Shown here: positions 1 to 21,669 of the stretch, in pieces
Layout: every line of letters starts with the position of its first letter
Position numbering within the stretch: position 1 is the stretch's first letter
NCBI RefSeq assembly: GCF_028476545.1
Contig: NW_026731892.1
Location: forward strand, 328,501-392,500
Reading direction: 5' to 3'
Length of the DNA stretch: 64,000 nucleotides
Source: Physella acuta
Lineage: Eukaryota; Mollusca; Gastropoda; Physidae
Position numbers and translations under genes: made by a program
The notes under the pieces: generated by a model
Seen by the model: the letters and a program-made list of their open reading frames with translations, nothing else
Told to the model about the DNA's origin: nothing
Databases searched by the model: none

Positions 1-2
1 TT

Positions 3-9372
<9,370 letters not shown>

Positions 9373-9545
9373 TCACATTTGTAGATTCCTCCTACCCAGT
9401 TAGCACTGCACCCTCATGACATAAATGGCACATCAATACATTCTAATCTTGCATTTCTTCCAATAAGAAGAACATTTTTGCAAATGCTCTGTGCAAAATA
9501 TTTTAAACCAATTTTGAGCTTCCAAATGTATAGCCTTACTTATAA

Positions 9546-9551
9546 AATAAA
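9546..9551 (+). terminator. Candidate polyadenylation signal for the PLEKHD1-like gene
   Basis: AATAAA about 175 nt after the stop codon. Further AT-rich candidates follow, so the true 3' end is not fixed. Confidence 0.35.
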
Positions 9552-12500
9552 AAAAATATTTTTGAAAGATTAACTAGGTTACAGTTAAGTTGCAGGCAGT
9601 AAAATAGATTGAACTATTTGAAATTTTAAAGAAATATTTGGGGATAGATACATTTGGTTAAGCTTATGTGTTTTAAAATTATTATGCATTTAAAATGTGA
9701 GTTCAATACAAGAGATTTAATTTATATTGTATGATATTTTTTCATTCTGTGGGTATAGGCAGATTTTTTCTCCCATCTTATTTTTTTTTAAAGTTGAATG
9801 AAAAATATTTTATACTCACTACCAACTGTTTTGAAAATGTTCCCTACATAAACTTAAAAAGGCAGAAGTAAGTAACATTCCACAAATTATGCTTTATTAC
9901 ATTTTAGAAAAGCCAATTAGGTAAAACATTGGTATATAACAGTATTACAATTTCTATAGCGTCAGCCATATGATTAGCTAAAATAATAAGTCCTTGTTAC
10001 TCCGTACATCCAGCGCTTGCAGCTTGTACACAACTTCCAAGTCTGCCCCTGTCTATATGGCTCTTCTAATCTATGTTGGAAATTAGCCTTCTTTGTATTG
10101 TTATATTTTCAGTTTGTTGTGGTTTAACTGTATATGTATCAATTTTTAAAGTTATTGCTTTAAGAAGAAGAATAAGAGAAACCTGAGAAATTTTAACATA
10201 TAACTTTACAACACTAAACATTTAACAGGGTTTACAAATTATTTTTAAAAATGTAAGTTTCCGTTTTAATTGTTATAGGGAAACCATTTTATATTTTTCT
10301 GTAGGCCTACTTAATGTATATTAAGTTTATTTTTTATGTCAAGTATGTAAAAAAGTCTATGCCAGCTGTTATAAAGAGATTCTTGAATGTCTTACTATTT
10401 ATAACCTTGTACTGTAATATATTTTTTGTTGCCACTTGAAAAACTTCGTCCATCAGGAGTGGATCTCAAGGTTTTGATTTCCACATGGCATGCAACTTGT
10501 GCATAATGTAAAAATAATTGTTATACTTATAAAATATGCAACCTCTTTTTTAAGCTGAAGTTTGTCATTTTAGGGTAGGCCTACTTTTTTAAAAATCCAT
10601 CTATACAAGGACTATTATTACTTGTAAACTAGAATTTGTATTATTTTAAAATCACGAATTCTCACTAATTTAAAGTCATATTTTCCATAACATTATAAGG
10701 AATTAAAAACTATTAATAATTGTAGCCACTGTCTGTTCGCTTTATTATTAATCCTGTTCCACCGTCTAATGTTATAACATGAGATTGTTATCCTAGATGG
10801 CCTCTGTGTTTTTGTTTGCATAGGCCTATTTCATTTTGCTCTAAGCCTTCTAATAGCTTCTCCAAATCTCTTGTTGATATGGAACAATAATTTGGACATG
10901 CTTTTTATCTCAAATATTTTATATCTATGTTTAAATGTTCTAATACCCTTAAGCCTAAAGTGTTAAGCCTGTGCCTCCTACTGTTGGTTATCAGATATAA
11001 ACAAATAATTCTTGTTTCTCCCAGCTGACAAACTAGACTGTTGTGTTCTATGTACCTAAGTGTTCATCACTTTAGTTTGTTAAGGCAGCTCTGTTTTCAT
11101 TCAAGTTGGCAAGAATACATATTCAGTTATATCACAAAGAATATTTTTCTGTGGTTGTTCAAAATGTTTACAGCTTTATGGGTTTGCGCCAAAAGTATAG
11201 AACAAAAATTTTATATTTTATTGGTGGGAAAGCCTCCAATTATTTAATTTATCAGTATCTGAATCTTTGATGGTATTTATTTCTGTGCAGACAAGTCTGT
11301 GTAATGTAAACAATCAGGTGTATAGCCACTATTCCATGTTCAAGTAAATTCTGTATGAAATTTTCCATTAAAACCACCACTTGGAAATGACATTTTAGAA
11401 TAGTTTTGTTTTCATATGTTTATAAATGTCATAATCATATTATTTTAAATACCTCTATTTGTACATTTTTTATAATACTAAATGTAAATGGTAATCAGGC
11501 AATTTTTTTCTCTATTTTCTAGATGTTGTGATAATGTAGGTTTTTTCTTTTATCTTTTTTCAATGCAATAATTGTTGTATTGTTATTTTTTAAATTAATT
11601 ATCTGGCAACCTCACTTAAAAGCCTAGTTTAAATATTGTTAAAGTCTGATCACTTAATGGATCTTTTGTTTGAATCAATGATGTGAGAGTTCCTTCCCTT
11701 AGAACAGCTTGTTACACCATTAGTATACCCAAATAGGTGACAGAGTTACTCCCAATTTCTTTTTTATAACTTTCTTTTTATACTGCATATATATTTCATA
11801 AAAATACCTGTACTTTTGATACACAAAACTTGTATGTGATGGGATCAAGAACTTTAATCCTGGCTGCAATAATCAACTTGTTTTTCTCAAACCAAAAAAT
11901 GTGTTGTTTTTTATTTACTTCACAGTATCTGTCCTTATGTCTGTGGCAAACCTCCTTACCTGGCTGCTAAAAAAATAGCTACAACAGTTTACACTTTTTA
12001 GTCTAGTTGCATATATTTACCGCTTTTAACAGTTTACCATTTAAAAATAAATGCCAAAAGTTCTCATAATATCAATCATTGCAACAGGTCTGTGACTGTC
12101 CGTTTCATATGTTCAATTGTAATCCTGAGCATGTTAATTCAATGCTGTCATTATTTCACAAAGATACATTTTATCTGGTTTAAAATTAAAGCCATTGTAT
12201 TTTAATTTTTGTAGGGTTATAAATAGAGCAAGAACAAAAGCAACTTCACATTCACATTTTATTTTTATACATAATTTTGTAGGTAATAGTATTATCTTTA
12301 ATATTTTATGAAAATCGTTTAGGAATGCTATAGTCACGGAAGTTGTGTGCTGTGCAGAGGCCACCAAATTCCTATTATGCTACAGATTTCCCTTCACTCA
12401 CTGTAAACTTACCAGATGGTGACTAGGGTTGTATATTTTATCTAAGACTAGATGGGGGTGGTATAGAATAAAACTAAGTAACTGCATTATTATCTTCTTT

Positions 12501-13414
12501 ACTCTTAAAATTCTAGATGAATAAGTTGACATACCTGTCTTTCACACTCTTTTAAATCATGGTATAAGGTTCAGGAATTGTTTTTAAAGATAACTGTTTT
12601 TTTTTTAAGTGATTAAATTGTGTGGTTTTTCTAACTGGTTGGGATAATATCTAGAAATGTTTTAATTGTGGTCTATGAAAATATTGTAGCACTTTATATG
12701 GGGTAGTGGTGGTTTTAAATATCATATTTGTTTGTCATGTGATGTTTAAATTAATATGTGCACTTTCCCAAGGACGCAAGAAAAGACAATTTTAAATAGT
12801 CCTATTTTGTTATTGTTGTCTCCCTTTGTTGAAATGTCAGATGACGCCGTGATGTTAGTGAGTTGTAGAAGTCGCTTATATAAACTGCTAAACTATTTTT
12901 ATCTACAAAGTTGAAAAATGTGTTATATTATAATACTAATTAATGTTGGCTATAACTCTCAACAGCTGTATCTTAATCACAGAGTAAAAGTATGCCTGCC
13001 CCAACAACAAAGTTGGCTTGTGCTAACGCATACATTTTTAATGCTCACCTTCGCCTTCAACTACACTCAATTAACTCCACTAGAGCAGGGGCGGATAAAG
13101 CTTGAGCGGGGCCACTGGAGGAAACTGTTTGAGGGTCCTGTAACTATAACCATATATCTAATATGTATATTTTTAATTACGCTATAATTTAAGCATCTTG
13201 TATGTAATTACAAAAGTATCTAAAAATAAGTTTACTCAGATTTTTTTATCTTTGCATTTCAAAGTTGGACTAGAAACGTAAATTCCTCTGTTAATGATAG
13301 GACTGTACAGAGGGGGGGGGGGGGGGGGACGGGACACACTGACAATGGCTGAAAATGGACTAGATTCTAAATTTTAATGTTGATTGGAAAGCGGTAAATA
13401 AAAATACATATAGT
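9552..13414. other. Long AT-rich UTR/intergenic stretch with no gene seen
   Basis: Short open frames here look random and I recognise no protein. Part may be 3' UTR of the PLEKHD1-like gene. The short word AGGCCTA, frequent across the window's non-coding DNA, recurs here. Confidence 0.6.
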
Positions 13415-13465
13415 CAGAGCCGGGTGTTACCCCGTGCGGTACCTCATGGTGTCACCCACCCACCC
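13415..13465 (-). mobile_element. Fragment of a hAT-like MITE (same family as 29863-30074)
   Basis: GCCGGGTGTTACCCCGTGCGG followed by GGTGTCACCCACCC is the reverse complement, with few changes, of the right end of the element at 29863-30074. The GCGTAGC terminal repeat itself is missing, so this is a truncated piece. Confidence 0.55.
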
Positions 13466-13475
13466 CCCTTACAAA

Positions 13476-13478
<3 letters not shown>

Positions 13479-13548
<70 letters not shown>
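13479..13548. repeat. (AT)n microsatellite
   Basis: About 35 uninterrupted AT dinucleotides next to the MITE fragment. Confidence 0.95.
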
Positions 13549-13550
<2 letters not shown>

Positions 13551-13917
13551 ATGTAGGTGTATAAGCATGTGTAGGATTGTAGGTATTTTTATATCGTTTT
13601 TTTCCCCGGGTGTTTGCTATTTTCCGGTTGACGACGTATTTCGTTTTGATTCATTTCACTGTTTGTGAATATGTTGCTATCGGCTTCATTTTATTTTTAA
13701 CAATTTAACTGATATGTCATAAACTCATAAAATGTGGTTTTTCTGGCCTGTTTTAATAAAAGTCTGTATGTATTGTTTTTTTTTTTTTTTGTTTGTCTGA
13801 ACTTGGTTGATCAACTGTGTGTACTGGAAATGAGACTTTTGTTGTTTTAGGGGGCGTCGCTTGAGGTAACATACATTTGATATTGACGTGAGGGGGGGGG
13901 GGGACAGTTACTCATAT

Positions 13918-14323
13918 GGGGTCATCCATAAATGACGTCACGCTTTTTTGACGATTTTTAACTCCCCCCTCCACTCCGTCACACATATCGTCACAAAAAG
14001 CCAGACACCTCAGCCTACGACCCCCCTCAAAATTGCAGTTGCATTTTTCTTAAAATATCGATATTTTCCCAAAATCTTGTCTGAACTCTGTCAAAATAGA
14101 GTATTTTAATCAATTCCTATTGCAATTTATTAAAGCAGTTTTCTAAAACGCGAAATAACGTCTAAGATTCGTTTTTCTAACATTGCTTTTTTATAATGCA
14201 AAAGTGTGACGTCCCACCATCTGAACCCCCCCCCCCTCCCTTTCGTCACACACCGTCACAAAATTACGGACTCCCCCCCCCCCCCTCCCCTCTACGAGTA
14301 TGATGTCATTTATGGATGACCCC
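13918..14323. mobile_element. MITE with GGGGTCATCCATAAATGACG terminal inverted repeats
   Basis: The left end GGGGTCATCCATAAATGACG is matched in inverse at the right end (ATTTATGGATGACCCC, after TGATGTC), 406 bp apart. TAT flanks both ends and may be a target duplication. The interior has no open frame and contains C-rich runs and internal GTCACA repeats. A second copy lies at 21133-21528. The superfamily is not clear to me. Confidence 0.75.
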
Positions 14324-14374
14324 TATGTGGTCTTTTACTTGTTTGGTAATTTGAACATTCAAACGATCATTTAA

Positions 14375-14511
14375 TTGTGATGGAAGCATGCTCGAGTCGG
14401 CAAAGCTCATGGTTGATAAATTCGAAAAAAAAAAAGTTTCGAGTTTAAACCCTCTAGAAGATAAGGCTCGATCCCTTCCAACACTAAAAATTAAGAACGA
14501 AGAAGAAGAAG
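14375..14511 (+). mobile_element. tRNA-derived SINE, short copy with 14-bp target-site duplication
   Basis: AAACGATCATTTAA occurs at 14361-14374 and again at 14512-14525, flanking a 137-bp insert that ends in a (GAA)n tail. The insert has a box A-like CTCGAGTCGGC and box B-like GAGTTTAAACCC, the internal polymerase III promoter pattern. A perfect 14-bp duplication plus an A/G-rich tail indicates LINE-mediated insertion. Compared with the copy at 58953-59288 it lacks the first ~180 bp: either a 5'-truncated copy or a shorter family form. Confidence 0.8.
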
Positions 14512-14771
14512 AAACGATCATTTAACAAACAGAAATCATAGTCTGTAGGAAAATTAAATTCTCTTTTTCTTTTGAGAGCAAATTTTGGGAGCCCCGAAAA
14601 AATTGGGGGCAAGATATATGCCCTTTCTGCCCAATTCTTTCCACTACTCCCCACCATTAATCCGCCGCTGCACCGGAGCATAATTATGTAACATTCAATA
14701 AAGGAAGTAGCTCCACGAGAATTTCTCTGCAGTCCCACATTTTAATATTGCGCGTGCTGCATTAAACGCAT

Positions 14772-17700
14772 ATGGTTAGAAAAGTCATGTTTGTCAAACC
14801 ACATAGGATGTTTACTGTGGTTTTATTGTTTGTCTGTAGTGCCAGTGTTGATCAAATTCAGGGTAACAACAATGGGATGTTTAAAGACATGACATCACTA
14901 CTTCCAACAAACACTAAACAATTAAATTATGGCGTTGCTGTAACAAATGTTGGTGAAGGTGATGGACCAATGGAATGGATTGTCGCTGGGTAAGTGTGAG
15001 GAATCTTAGTAATATTATAACAAAAATTATAGCGTAGTGTTGTCGATATTTAAAATGATTTGATTAATCATAATAATACTGCATGGTTAAAATGCCTATT
15101 TATAGATTTTGTTATATAAATCTAGGTTAGCCAGGTAAAGTGTAAATTTGTAAACGCAAAAAAAAAAAATCTTTAATATCTAAACTAGGTTTAGATATCT
15201 AGATCTAGATACTACTAGTTACTAATTTAAGTTAGATCTAGTAACTAATTATTTAACTATTATCCAGTTTTTCAGGCCCCAACTTTGTACTGCAGTTAGA
15301 TGTAACAACAAACAGGTTTACAAACATTGCTCAACCTGGCAGCCCTTATGAAGCACTACGTGACCCTGATGGTAATAAAATACATTTGCGTAAACTCCCG
15401 TAAAGGAAGATAATGCTTGTTAAGAATTAGATTACTCTCCCCACCCCCCCTCCTCCAAAAAAAAACCCCCAAATATTACTTTGTAAATTTAAATAGATCT
15501 AGATATAAAAGCCAATGAGTAGACTTTACAATTATTTGGTCGATTTAACCCTTTGAATCCCTAAAAGAAAGCCAATCCCCCCCCCCCACCTGTTGCATAT
15601 TAATTTTATATAGATCTAGATTTAGATCTAGGCCTATAATAATTTCACTATTGTCAGAAAAATTAAAATAAATACTTGTAATATAAATTATAAGAGACTT
15701 GTTCAACCATTCACCTGCATTATTGTCAAGAACAAGATAAATGTCACAAATCTAAGACACTTTGATTCAACCATACTTCTCATTGACAGACTTAACTTAC
15801 ACCCAGAAATTTTTGTTGTTGACTTTGAACTACAGTGATATTTAAATTATTTTTAAGGTGCAGCCATTGGTGTTTGTGCCTGTGATATAGATGGCGATGG
15901 ACTGGAAGAGATCTATTTTCTCAACACCAATGATCGGTATTCAGGGCCAAAACTTGTCAAAGATAAATTATTTAAGGTAAGATAAGTTATTTAATGTAAC
16001 ATTATTATTTTTTAAAATTCTAAGTTAAGTAGTCTGAAGAAGAAAGATTTTTACCTCTCATTATTTATTTATTTATCTATTATTTTGTAAGTGGCGCAAT
16101 GGAAAGTATGAAGACTTGTTTGAAGATGAGGTTAACAAAGATGTATCAGCAATGTTTGCAGGCAGATCAGTTGCTTGTGTGGACCGGACTGGATCAGGAA
16201 AATATGGATTTGTTGTGGCTACTTATGCACAAAGTACATTTCTCATTAACTATTTTAACTATATAGCAAATATTTTCTAAATAGAGAATACACTAATTTT
16301 GAAATTCTGTTAGTCTTGATCCCCTATAGAGGTATACATTATTAAAGAATTTTTCTGAAAAATTGTTCAAAGGAGGTTTGGGAAAATTTGGACTCATTGA
16401 AATGGATGTAAGTAGTCCACTGAATGATGCAGGCAAAGGTTTTGTTGTTCTTCATAATGTTGCAGAGTCTGTTGGCATTAATTTTTCTACAGGTAAAAAC
16501 TTAACTACTAATAACTACATATAAAAACATTATTTAAATTTCATAAATTTCAATTTTGGTAATTTTTAAATGGTTTTATATTTTGAATTGAACATGGCTT
16601 GTTTTAAAATAAACTTTTCTGCCATGTAGGTGGTCGTGGTATTGTTGTGGGACCAATACTGGGTGATGATGGATTCTCAGATATTTACTTTGTCAATGAA
16701 GGCAACTCAAGATTGGGAAATAGGGGAGATAATGCCCTTTTTGAAAATGATGGACTAGGTCACTTTGAAAATGTTGCTAAAACTGTCAGTAAGTTTAACA
16801 TCTGATTTACTCAATGTATTGCTAAAAAAATGTGTTTTTTTAAAAATATTGACTGAATTAAACTTTATTAACTTTTTTTCTCTCAAATTTAGCAGAAAAC
16901 TGAATTGCATGTTTCAAATTTCTTTTTTCTAGAGCTAGATGATTTTGAGCCTGGTCGTGGTGTCACCATAGCTGATGTCAACAATGATGGAAAAACAGAT
17001 ATTATTTATGGCAACTGGGTTGGTCCTCACAGAGTTCAAATTCAAGGAACAGATGTCTCTGGAAAGCCTAGCTTTTTAGTATGAAATTTAATTTTTTTTC
17101 TAACAATAGTTACTTGTGCTCTAATTAAAAACATATTTATATGTGCCATCAATGTATCAAGAAATATGCCTTAGTTGTTTTTTTAAGCAATAATTGAGAA
17201 TACTAGGAGGATTGGCACCTACAACACATACTTAATACATAACCACATGTTTACACATTCCACAAGGATGTAGCCACCCCAGAGTTTTCAACACCCTCTC
17301 CCATTCGCACTGTCATTGCCGCAGACTTTGACAACAGTGGAGATATCCAAGTCTTTATGAATAACATTGTCTATTACAATATGGATGCGAGCAACAAGTT
17401 GTTTAGATTGAAAGCTAATGGGCAGAGTGTGAACATAGAAACAGATGACATTGGGGATGCTGCAGAACCTTTTTTTTATGGCACAGGTAAAATTTATTGG
17501 GAAATTTTTAAAATTCCTATATTATTTTATGCATTATTTTAAAGCATGAATTTAAGATTTGAAATTAATGTATTTACACCAGGTGCTGCTGTGTCAGATA
17601 TCAATGGAGATGGTGTTTTAGAGCTTCTGGTTTCTCATGGGGAGTCCAAAGAACAAGCTCTAACATTGTATCATGTGGCTGGCAACAGAACAAGGGGAAA

Positions 17701-18046
17701 CAAATGGATACGAGTTTTACCTCTGACACAAAATGGAGCACCAGCCAGAGGGTCAAAGGTTGAAATTACTTTGGCTGATGGCACAAAATTGACTCGCTTC
17801 TGTGATGGAGGTTCTGGATATTTGTGTGAAATGGAACCAGTTGCTCATTTTGGTCTTGGTAACTCTGAGGCTACTTCAATGAAAGTAACATGGCCAGATA
17901 ATCATTTTTTAACTAAAACATTGTCATCATCTGACTTAAACAAAATGTTTAAGATTTCTTTTACAGGAGAAATAAATGTTGTTAATCCCTTGACTGGCAA
18001 TCTTGGTATTTCATCAACATCTAAAGGTAGAATTGAATTGTTGTAG
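14772..18046 (+). CDS. CRTAC1: Cartilage acidic protein 1-like secreted protein (FG-GAP/ASPIC-UnbV)
   Basis: Nine exons: 14772-14989, 15268-15371, 15858-15976, 16092-16233, 16373-16492, 16630-16788, 16933-17078, 17267-17486, 17583-18046. Phases agree and give 563 residues. The N-terminus is a signal peptide (MFTVVLLFVCSASV; the third Met may be the true start). The body is a FG-GAP/VCBS-type propeller with calcium-loop motifs DIDGDGLEEIYF, DVNNDGKTDIIYG and DINGDGVLELLVS. The C-terminus is the ASPIC/UnbV domain (FCDGGSGYLCEMEPVAHFGL, VTWPD). Similarity to vertebrate CRTAC1 is high (IGVCACDIDGDGLEEIYFLN, FAGRSVACVDR). No EGF module follows the ASPIC domain, unlike the longest vertebrate isoform. 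The family is extracellular; its molecular role in invertebrates is unclear. The fifth exon has tandem AG acceptors three bases apart (16373 or 16376). Confidence 0.93.
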
Positions 18047-18116
18047 ATAGATCAGCAATTTTTTTCTTAAAGGGATTGTACTTCTTTTGTTGTTAATTTC
18101 ACTTATGGTTATCACA

Positions 18117-18122
18117 ATTAAA
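18117..18122 (+). terminator. Candidate polyadenylation signal for CRTAC1-like gene
   Basis: ATTAAA 71 nt after the stop codon, followed by T-rich DNA. Confidence 0.45.
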
Positions 18123-19653
18123 GTGCAATAATTATTTTGTAAGTTTTTTAGTAGTTGTTTCTTTCTTTTTTTTCTCTTGACAAAGCATACATTTAATTAT
18201 TGGATATAATTCTGGATCATCACACTAGCCATTTATGATGAATTACTCACTGGGTTTCTTTTTTCAACATGTTTCACGTTAACTGTTCAAAGATAATTTG
18301 TTATTTACATTTAATTATTAAAACCAACATAAAGCATTTGTATTTTTTAATTTATCCTAAAACTAAAAAAAGTTTCAGTTGAGCTCCATTTTCTTTCATC
18401 CATTTTATAAGGTTAACTTAAATACTTAGAAACTTCACAACTGTTATAATAAAAAGATGTATTTCAAGATTAAAATTGTACAACTATTTTTATTTATTTT
18501 TGTAGTACTCAATACATTGAAATCTCAAACCCTTAAATTGTCCATCACCTATTTGTTGAAAAAAAATAATTTTTTTGTTCACTTTTTACCTTACTTTGGA
18601 GATCAACTAACTTAACATTTCCTATCTGTCAGCTAGAGATTAACTGTTTTTCTTTGGCTGAAATTTTTAAATTTTGTATTTAATAAAGCTCAACACTTTA
18701 ATTTTTAAAGTTTTAAGGTATTTTTAAAGACAATTTTCACTAAAGATTATTCTATTCTTTTAAAAATGTTTTCCAAAGAATATCGTAACAAAAAGAAGAA
18801 AATTAAATTAATTTTTATCTTTAATGTATACATTGTTTTTTTATGACTTAATCAACTAATTATAAGATGATATGGCTTTGTAAAAAAAAAACATTGGTTT
18901 CATAAGATATATTTGATGGTAGATATAATTTGAAATGTGTTTATAAATATTATTGTGACAATAGGCAGACTGTATGCACTCAGTCCAGGTACAGCCTCTA
19001 AAGTGGCAAAAAAATTAATTATAGAAAATTAACACATTTAAAAACATTTTTGGTTTGTTTAAAAAGAATCCTAGAATGTTTCTTTCAGTCTTCCCATTAA
19101 TTCTATTTATTGTCCTTTAACATTGTTGCATGCTTACTTGATTGTTTTGTTTTTTAAAATTACAAAAAAAAAAAATTTCAGAGATTTTCTGATGCTTATA
19201 AAACATTATGGCACTTCTATAAATGTGGACAGGTGAAATATTTTTTTTTTCATTTCCACAGTAATTACTTCGTCCTTGGTATCACTACTGGTATGTTTCT
19301 ACTTTGTGATAATGGTGTACCAAGATGTACTTGAAAAGTCTTTATTATATAAGTGAAAATTACAACAGATAATTGAAACTGCCTTTAGGTACAGAAGTTA
19401 TGTTTCTAAAATATTATAATCATTTACGATTATATAGGCTTATAAATAAATTTATTTAGCAACAAAAGTAATCTAAATGTTATTAAAGTACCTTTAGTGT
19501 GAAAAAAACAACATTATAATAGGTTGCAAAATATAAAGATCAATTGAAAATTTAAAAAAATGTTATGGACTAATAAGTTGTTTTGATTTGCTTTTTGTTC
19601 TTTGTTGTAAATTGACATAACATTTTTTTAATCCTAAGAGTTAGTATATTAAA
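18123..19653. other. Intergenic AT-rich DNA, no gene seen
   Basis: No open frame resembling a protein and no clear repeat, only A and T runs. Confidence 0.6.
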
Positions 19654-19663
19654 TTAACTAGAT

Positions 19664-20177
19664 CTTCTTCATCTTCGTTCTTAATTTTTAGTGTTGGAAG
19701 CAGAGTTTCTTCCAGGCATCTCTTCGGGGGGGCAAAGCCCCCCCGAAAAATTTTTACCGCCCCCCCCGAACGATATGAAATTTATATAATTTATATAGAA
19801 AATATATACTTTTAACAGTGTCCGCCCCCCCGAAGAAAGTTTACCGCCCCCCCGAAGATTTCAAGTGCCCCCCCCGGAGAAAAAAGTCTGGAAGAAACAC
19901 TGGTTGGAAGGGATCGAGCCTTATCTGCCATGTTCTTTTGCCGACTCGACCACGCTTCCATCACAATTAAGGATACGTGTCAACTGGTTATGCGCCATTG
20001 AGGCCATTGACTTCGATTTCAGCCTGCTTTTCTTTTTGGATTTGCTTCCATAGCCTTTGTCCAACGAAGAACAAACTACAAGGCAGCAGTTGTTTGACTT
20101 TGGAGTTGTCTCTCCTAGAAGAGTGGCTGTCCCCAGCTAACGAGCCTCACCTACCCAAGGGTTCAAAATCGAGATTT
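19664..20177 (-). mobile_element. tRNA-derived SINE, long copy, with 10-bp target-site duplication
   Basis: TTAACTAGAT at 19654-19663 and 20178-20187 flanks the element. Read on the minus strand it begins near TGAGGCTCGTTAGCTGGGG, passes box A-like GTGGTCGAGTCGGC and ends in a GAA-rich tail. It is the same family as 58953-59288 and 14375-14511. The box B portion present in the other copies is deleted here. A 202-bp hAT MITE interrupts it at 19701-19902; without that insert and its duplicated target the SINE is about 304 bp. Confidence 0.8.
19701..19902. mobile_element. hAT-type MITE nested in the SINE
   Basis: The element starts CAGAGTTTCTTCCAG and ends with the inverse CTGGAAGAAACACTG. It is flanked by an exact 8-bp direct repeat, GTTGGAAG, at 19693-19700 and 19903-19910. 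CAGNG termini with 8-bp duplication are diagnostic of hAT. The 202-bp interior has no coding capacity and holds several runs of CCCCCCCG/CGGGGGGG. Confidence 0.9.
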
Positions 20178-20187
20178 TTAACTAGAT

Positions 20188-21132
20188 GAGTATCTTGTCA
20201 TACAAATGCCTTGACATAAGAGATTTTTTAAAAATACAAGTTGTCCATTGAGCAAGATTTTATTAGGATTTATAAGGTGCCAGAACAGTAGGTTTCACAG
20301 TTTGTAGAATAGAAACATCCTAAAAAGTTGCAGCTGGTTGTGCATTTGAACTATTTAATGAGCTCTACCTGCATCTTCCCTAAGCTCAAGTCAGCTTACT
20401 TCCAAAGTATGCACACTTTATAAAAGCAGTTTATTTCTTAAAATTCTCTTTTATAATGTTTGTATAAAACATTTATCATTTGCAGATACTTTTTTCTTAT
20501 AAAAAAACATGTAACAAAAACAACAAAGTGGTATTCTGAAGGCTGGAGTAATAATGATGTAAGAGTGATTTTAAATGATCCTCTTACAATTTTACTCTAT
20601 TTTTACAATTGATTTCAGATATTTCAGATGCTCTATTATTGATAAGAGCTAAAATAGACATTTATAGATACTCTGAAAACAAAAATCTTCAGCAAAATTG
20701 CTTAATATAAGGATTCCATGTAGTTAGGCCTACTGCAAATGGCTGTGGTTGTGACGATAACAATTTTACTGGAATCATCTTCAATCACAGTAACTAGTCT
20801 ATAGGGTTTTCTATGGCTTAACAACAGAATTTCTGCAGCCATAGTTTTTTTAACATAAAATTATTCAGCTGAAAAAAATTACCATGTATGGTGCAGCTGT
20901 TCACCTTTTGCATCTGTTGCTTATTGATTCTAGAAGGAGGATTACTCATTGTAGCTTGAATACTGTTACCAGCTCTTTTGATTAACTAAATGTTGTGACT
21001 GTTATTTTGTTTCATTGGCAAAAGTAAAGTTCCCTTAAGCCTGATGGACCATGGGAAAAGTGAAGTAGAGTTTACTTGTTTCTGTGACCTCGGCATATGA
21101 AGTAAAAGTGTTGTCAGAACTAATTGGCATTA
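20188..21132. other. Intergenic DNA, no gene seen
   Basis: AT-rich sequence with no supported coding frame. Confidence 0.5.
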
Positions 21133-21528
21133 GGGGGTCGTCCATAAATGACGTCACACTCTTAGTGGGGTGTGGGGGTTGTAATTTTGTGACGATATGT
21201 CATTAGGGGGAAGGGGTGTTCAGATTGTGTAACAACCCACTTTTGCATTTGAAAAAAAAATATTAGAAACTGAATTTTAATTGTTATTTCGCGTTTTAGA
21301 AACTTTTTGAAATTTGTAATAGAAATTGATTAATATGCTCTATGTTGAATGAACTCAGTCAAAATTTTAGAAGGAAATCGATGTTTTAAATTACATTAAA
21401 CTGCAGTTTTGAGAGGGGGGGGGGGGGCGATGTAGTATGTAGGATTCTGTCTGATGTGATTATAGGGAGGGGGCTTCACACACAAAAAAGCGTGACACCA
21501 TTTGTGCTTATGGCTATGGATGACCCTT
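21133..21528. mobile_element. Second copy of the GGGTCATCC MITE family
   Basis: GGGGGTCGTCCATAAATGACG at the left and GGCTATGGATGACCC at the right are inverted ends. The interior matches the 13918-14323 copy in inverse orientation, including the CGCGTTTTAGAAA and GTAATAGAAATTGATTAA stretches. It is more diverged, with a poly-G run at 21415-21427. No clear target duplication. Confidence 0.7.
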
Positions 21529-21669
21529 TGGCCTTTACTAATGGTTTATTAATTAATTATTCAAAATAAAATCTTGTTGACTAAATAAGTTGCATGAAAC
21601 TTATGAACTACACTGATGTAAATAAAAATAAGGCATGTTATATTCAAATGGTTTGTACTTATTTAATGT

